Source: an uncultured Prevotella sp.
GTDB lineage: Bacteria; Bacteroidota; Bacteroidia; Bacteroidales; Bacteroidaceae
Direction: 5' to 3'
Length of the DNA stretch: 42,071 nucleotides
NCBI GenBank assembly: GCA_947165435.1
Contig: CAMVAI010000022.1
Location: 1-42,071 of the forward strand
The translations under genes were made by a program, and so were the position numbers. The notes beneath the pieces were generated by a model. That model saw only the letters and a program-made list of their open reading frames with translations. It made no database searches and was not told where the DNA came from. This document shows positions 39,355-42,071 of this stretch, piece after piece; the first letter of the stretch is position 1; each line of letters opens with the position of its first letter.

Positions 39355-41922
39355 TTACTTCACCACGACCTTGCGACCGTTCACGATGTACAGTCCCTTC
39401 GTGGGCTGAGCCACGCGCTGACCGGCGAGGTTGTAGTATTCGCCATTCTCCGTGAACTGTGCGTTCTTCACCGCGTTGATGCCAGTGGTGTTGCCGTCGT
39501 CGAAGATGGCTGTCAGAGAGGGAGCACCGCCAGACACAACCTTCAGGTATGCCTTGTTAGCAGGGAATGCCAATGTGGCGGGAGCAAAGGTACCAAAAGT
39601 CAACGGGTCGCTATCCTTTATCATAGCATAGTAAGTGGTGTTAGCCTCTGCTGCGAAGTTGTTGCCGGAAGCATTCACGAGGAAAGCATTGCCCGTTACT
39701 GTAGTGCTTGCATCAGCAATAGGCAGATTTACAGTGCCGCTACCAGCAACCAGCATTCCGGTGCCTGCGGGTACTGCCTGCTCGAATAACGTGAACTTCA
39801 CCACGTCACCAACAATAGCAGCCTTGTAAGCCGTAGCACTGGTCAGGTCGAGCGGATATACGTTGTTGGCGTATGTGGCATAGCCGTTGGTGCCAACAGC
39901 AACAGCGACATTGGTCGGGTGAGCGGGAGTAGTCAGCACAGAAGTTGTGGCAGTATTGATATCCGTGAGTGTTGCATTATTGCTGACGAGATCATAATAT
40001 ACTGTTCCACTCAGACCAGCCTTTGAGAAATTGACATAATATACGTCTGCGCCTTTAGTCATCGTGCCAATTACGTAGAATGTACCACCTGTGTACGACA
40101 AAGTCAAATCGATGTCAGCATTAGCCATATCAGTCATGAAGTTTGTACCCCAATTTGTATTATCTGCCGTTACGCCACCATCTGTAGAATATGTATAGCC
40201 ATAAGTAAAGCCAAGATTATTACCTGCTACGTCATCCCACCAGTCTGCACGTACATGAGCCGCTTTGCCACCATTCCCGTACAGAGCAATCTGCCAGTTC
40301 TCCCAAGCATTTGTACCAGAAGTTGCATTGTGGAAGGTCAGGTGCTTAGCATCACCATCGGAAAGAGCAACTGTCGTTGCAGGAAGCGGGGTATAAATAT
40401 TGATTGCACGAACATTAGAATGCTGAGCAAATGCTTGCGAGGTTTTTGAGCCATCAGCAACAGTAAACGTTTCATCAAGCATCGTAAACAAAATATATTC
40501 ATCACTTGCAATCGTATAGCCAATTGAACCAGCACCTGTGCGAGTATAGAAACCATTCTTAACGGCTCCAGTAGTCTTTCTTGCATACATGAATGTGTTC
40601 AGCGTAATATCTGCCCGAAGGGTATATGTAGCAGATCCAAGATCAGCAAACGTCCATTGTGCGCTGTTTACATTTGTTGCATTCGTCCAAGTTCCTGTAG
40701 AGGTATCAATAGTTACATCGTCAATAGCATCGAAAGAGTAAGTCTTTGTGAAATTAACATTTGCGACATCAACGTAAGCAGAATTAGAGTTATATCCATC
40801 GGCACTTACAGTAACAGTCAATCTTCCTGGACTTGTTACAGTATATGTTCCAGCCTCTACAGCATCACCACCGGCAAATGAATATTTAACCGTTGCTGTA
40901 GGAGCACCAGTTATATTGCTTTGATTAGAAGTGAAAGTATAAGTAGGGTTATAAAAACTGTTCAGAGTAAAAGAAGACAAAGCAATAGTAGGTGCATTCA
41001 GCGTCAGCGTTGTACCCACATCGTTCAGTACCAAAGTAGTTACCTCCGAGGCAACGCTGGTATCACCTTCTTTATACGCAATAGCTTTGATGGTAACTTT
41101 CCCCTCTACAATATCAGACGATGTAACTGTAAAGGCTCCACTATACAATGTACTTGAACTTGTAGGCGTAGAACCATCTTTTGTATAGTATGTCACGGAG
41201 TTGTTTTCAGCATTTGTCTTAGGACTAGTGATGGTAATGGTACGGTCGCCATTGTTGGCACCAGTCACGGCAACGACAGGATTAGTGTCAAATTCTTCTG
41301 TTCCAGTAGTCTTAATAACTATGCTGTTGATGCCAAAATTGTTATTTGGGAAATACAGATCTAAATTTCCGGCAGATGCAACTGTGTATTCAGTTCCTGA
41401 TACTAACGCGACATCTGCTGCTATACCTGTCAAAAAGTTGGCTGCACATGTTGTCGGTTTTGCTGCCGCATTGCTAAACGCGTAAGTAATCTTAACCTTA
41501 TCACCAACTTTTAAATCAAGAATTGAAAGGTGGCAAGCACCATTAGCTGTTTGATTATTACCACCCCAGTTTCCTGCAAGGCCTCTTTTAGCGTCAGAAG
41601 AATCATCTTTACGCCACATAAAACGGATTTGTACTGCGGACGATGGGCCATAATCAATTGCGAAACGATTATTCAACTGCAGGGTTTGTTCATTAGACGT
41701 AGGATTTTCAATTAGATACAAATCACCACCAGTATTCGTACTGGTTCCACTTTGTGTTGCAGCTACCGTAGAACCCATAGTCAACGTTGGTGCACCATTT
41801 GTTTGACAGAACGTCTTGAAGTCGTAGGTTTCAGTAACTTCTACTCCCCACGCATCACTTGCTCCCGCGCACATTCCCACTGCCACGAGGAGCGTTTTCA
41901 AAAATTGTAGTTTTCTTTTCAT
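39355..41922 (-). CDS. Secreted multi-domain surface protein, paralogue of 8368-10464
   Basis: An 855-aa protein with signal peptide MKRKLQFLKTLLVAVGMCAG. Its order mirrors the 698-aa paralogue: VTETYDFKTF domain, a chitobiase-C-like part (YYTKDGSTPTSSSTL), a second FTKTYSFDAI domain, a region ending in VPAGTGMLV, and the tail YNLAGQRVAQPTKGLY plus IVNGRKVVVK. An additional domain of about 130 residues (from HLTFHNATSGTNAWENWQIA to about SGTVYYDLV) is absent from the shorter paralogue and could be carbohydrate-binding. No enzymatic motif is seen. The middle of the gene is visibly more A/T-rich than its ends. Confidence 0.75.
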   Translation of the reverse strand: MKRKLQFLKTLLVAVGMCAGASDAWGVEVTETYDFKTFCQTNGAPTLTMGSTVAATQSGTSTNTGGDLYLIENPTSNEQTLQLNNRFAIDYGPSSAVQIRFMWRKDDSSDAKRGLAGNWGGNNQTANGACHLSILDLKVGDKVKITYAFSNAAAKPTTCAANFLTGIAADVALVSGTEYTVASAGNLDLYFPNNNFGINSIVIKTTGTEEFDTNPVVAVTGANNGDRTITITSPKTNAENNSVTYYTKDGSTPTSSSTLYSGAFTVTSSDIVEGKVTIKAIAYKEGDTSVASEVTTLVLNDVGTTLTLNAPTIALSSFTLNSFYNPTYTFTSNQSNITGAPTATVKYSFAGGDAVEAGTYTVTSPGRLTVTVSADGYNSNSAYVDVANVNFTKTYSFDAIDDVTIDTSTGTWTNATNVNSAQWTFADLGSATYTLRADITLNTFMYARKTTGAVKNGFYTRTGAGSIGYTIASDEYILFTMLDETFTVADGSKTSQAFAQHSNVRAINIYTPLPATTVALSDGDAKHLTFHNATSGTNAWENWQIALYGNGGKAAHVRADWWDDVAGNNLGFTYGYTYSTDGGVTADNTNWGTNFMTDMANADIDLTLSYTGGTFYVIGTMTKGADVYYVNFSKAGLSGTVYYDLVSNNATLTDINTATTSVLTTPAHPTNVAVAVGTNGYATYANNVYPLDLTSATAYKAAIVGDVVKFTLFEQAVPAGTGMLVAGSGTVNLPIADASTTVTGNAFLVNASGNNFAAEANTTYYAMIKDSDPLTFGTFAPATLAFPANKAYLKVVSGGAPSLTAIFDDGNTTGINAVKNAQFTENGEYYNLAGQRVAQPTKGLYIVNGRKVVVK

Positions 41923-41980
41923 ACCTTTTGTTTTAAGTTTGTAAATTAAAAAAAGTTAGTTATTCTTCATCGTCAAGGCA

Positions 41981-41988
41981 GAAAGGTA
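41981..41988 (-). promoter_or_regulatory. Weak promoter-like box for the 855-aa gene
   Basis: TACCTTTC on the minus strand differs by one base from TAnnTTTG. No TTG is found about 20 nt upstream. The position, 60 nt before the ATG, parallels that of the better promoter of the paralogue. Confidence 0.3.
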
Positions 41989-42071
41989 CGGACACAAAAA
42001 GAATGTGCGCAGACCCCGGCTCAGTAGATATTTCATAGGGGTAAATAGATAAGATTTCGTATAAAATGATT

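Overview
The window comes from a Bacteroidota chromosome, most likely a Prevotella-type member of the Bacteroidales. The evidence is a complete Bacteroidota-style dcw (division and cell wall) operon, an rpsU-xerC-hpf-tRNA-Thr-tRNA-Tyr block, a pair that looks like the glycine-lipid genes glsA/glsB, an HU-like protein next to a 'smalltalk' micro-protein, secreted proteins ending in a KGLYIVNGKKVV-type tail, and repeated promoters of the Bacteroidota form (-33 TTG, about 20 nt, -7 TAnnTTTG). The species cannot be fixed from the sequence.

Layout. 1-7234 (minus strand): tRNA-Tyr (cut by the edge), tRNA-Thr, hpf, xerC, rpsU, an Xaa-Pro aminopeptidase, a C4-dicarboxylate antiporter and an AAA-ATPase/nuclease-fold protein. 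7235-8157: a gene-free stretch full of nested direct and inverted repeats. 8158-10464: a secreted repeat-domain protein with a 62-aa 'MKKTY' peptide gene behind it. 10876-11389: a YafQ-type toxin-antitoxin pair. 11412-15530: a three-gene operon of a PlsC-like acyltransferase, a GNAT-like N-acyltransferase and a secreted beta-helix protein. 15770-32444: mraZ-rsmH-ftsL-ftsI-murE-mraY-murD-ftsW-murG-murC-ftsQ-ftsA-ftsZ, reading away from a promoter that overlaps three 10-bp-spaced MraZ-like boxes. 32470-34571 (minus): a HIRAN-like protein, a smalltalk protein and an HU-like protein. 35007-38848 (plus): a small membrane peptide, then an OmpA-family protein, a coiled-coil secreted protein and a lysozyme-fold protein, with a 36-bp perfect direct repeat on both sides. 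39099-41922 (minus): a second copy of the large secreted protein plus MKKTY peptide module.

The dcw genes together make the lipid-linked peptidoglycan precursor (MurE, MraY, MurD, MurG, MurC) and build the septal machine (FtsL, FtsI, FtsW, FtsQ, FtsA, FtsZ). The most unusual feature of the window is how heavily this essential operon is invaded by short repeats. A palindromic GC-rich element flanks an in-frame 12-nt array at the mraZ/rsmH junction. A second palindrome lies in an apparent peptide insert of MurE. Three intercistronic gaps are 8-nt arrays and a fourth is a 21-nt array. The same element-array-element design, also with eight 12-nt units, lies inside the unrelated AAA-ATPase gene at 6121-6321. 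This looks like a class of palindromic elements that are tolerated, or selected, inside Bacteroidota protein-coding genes.
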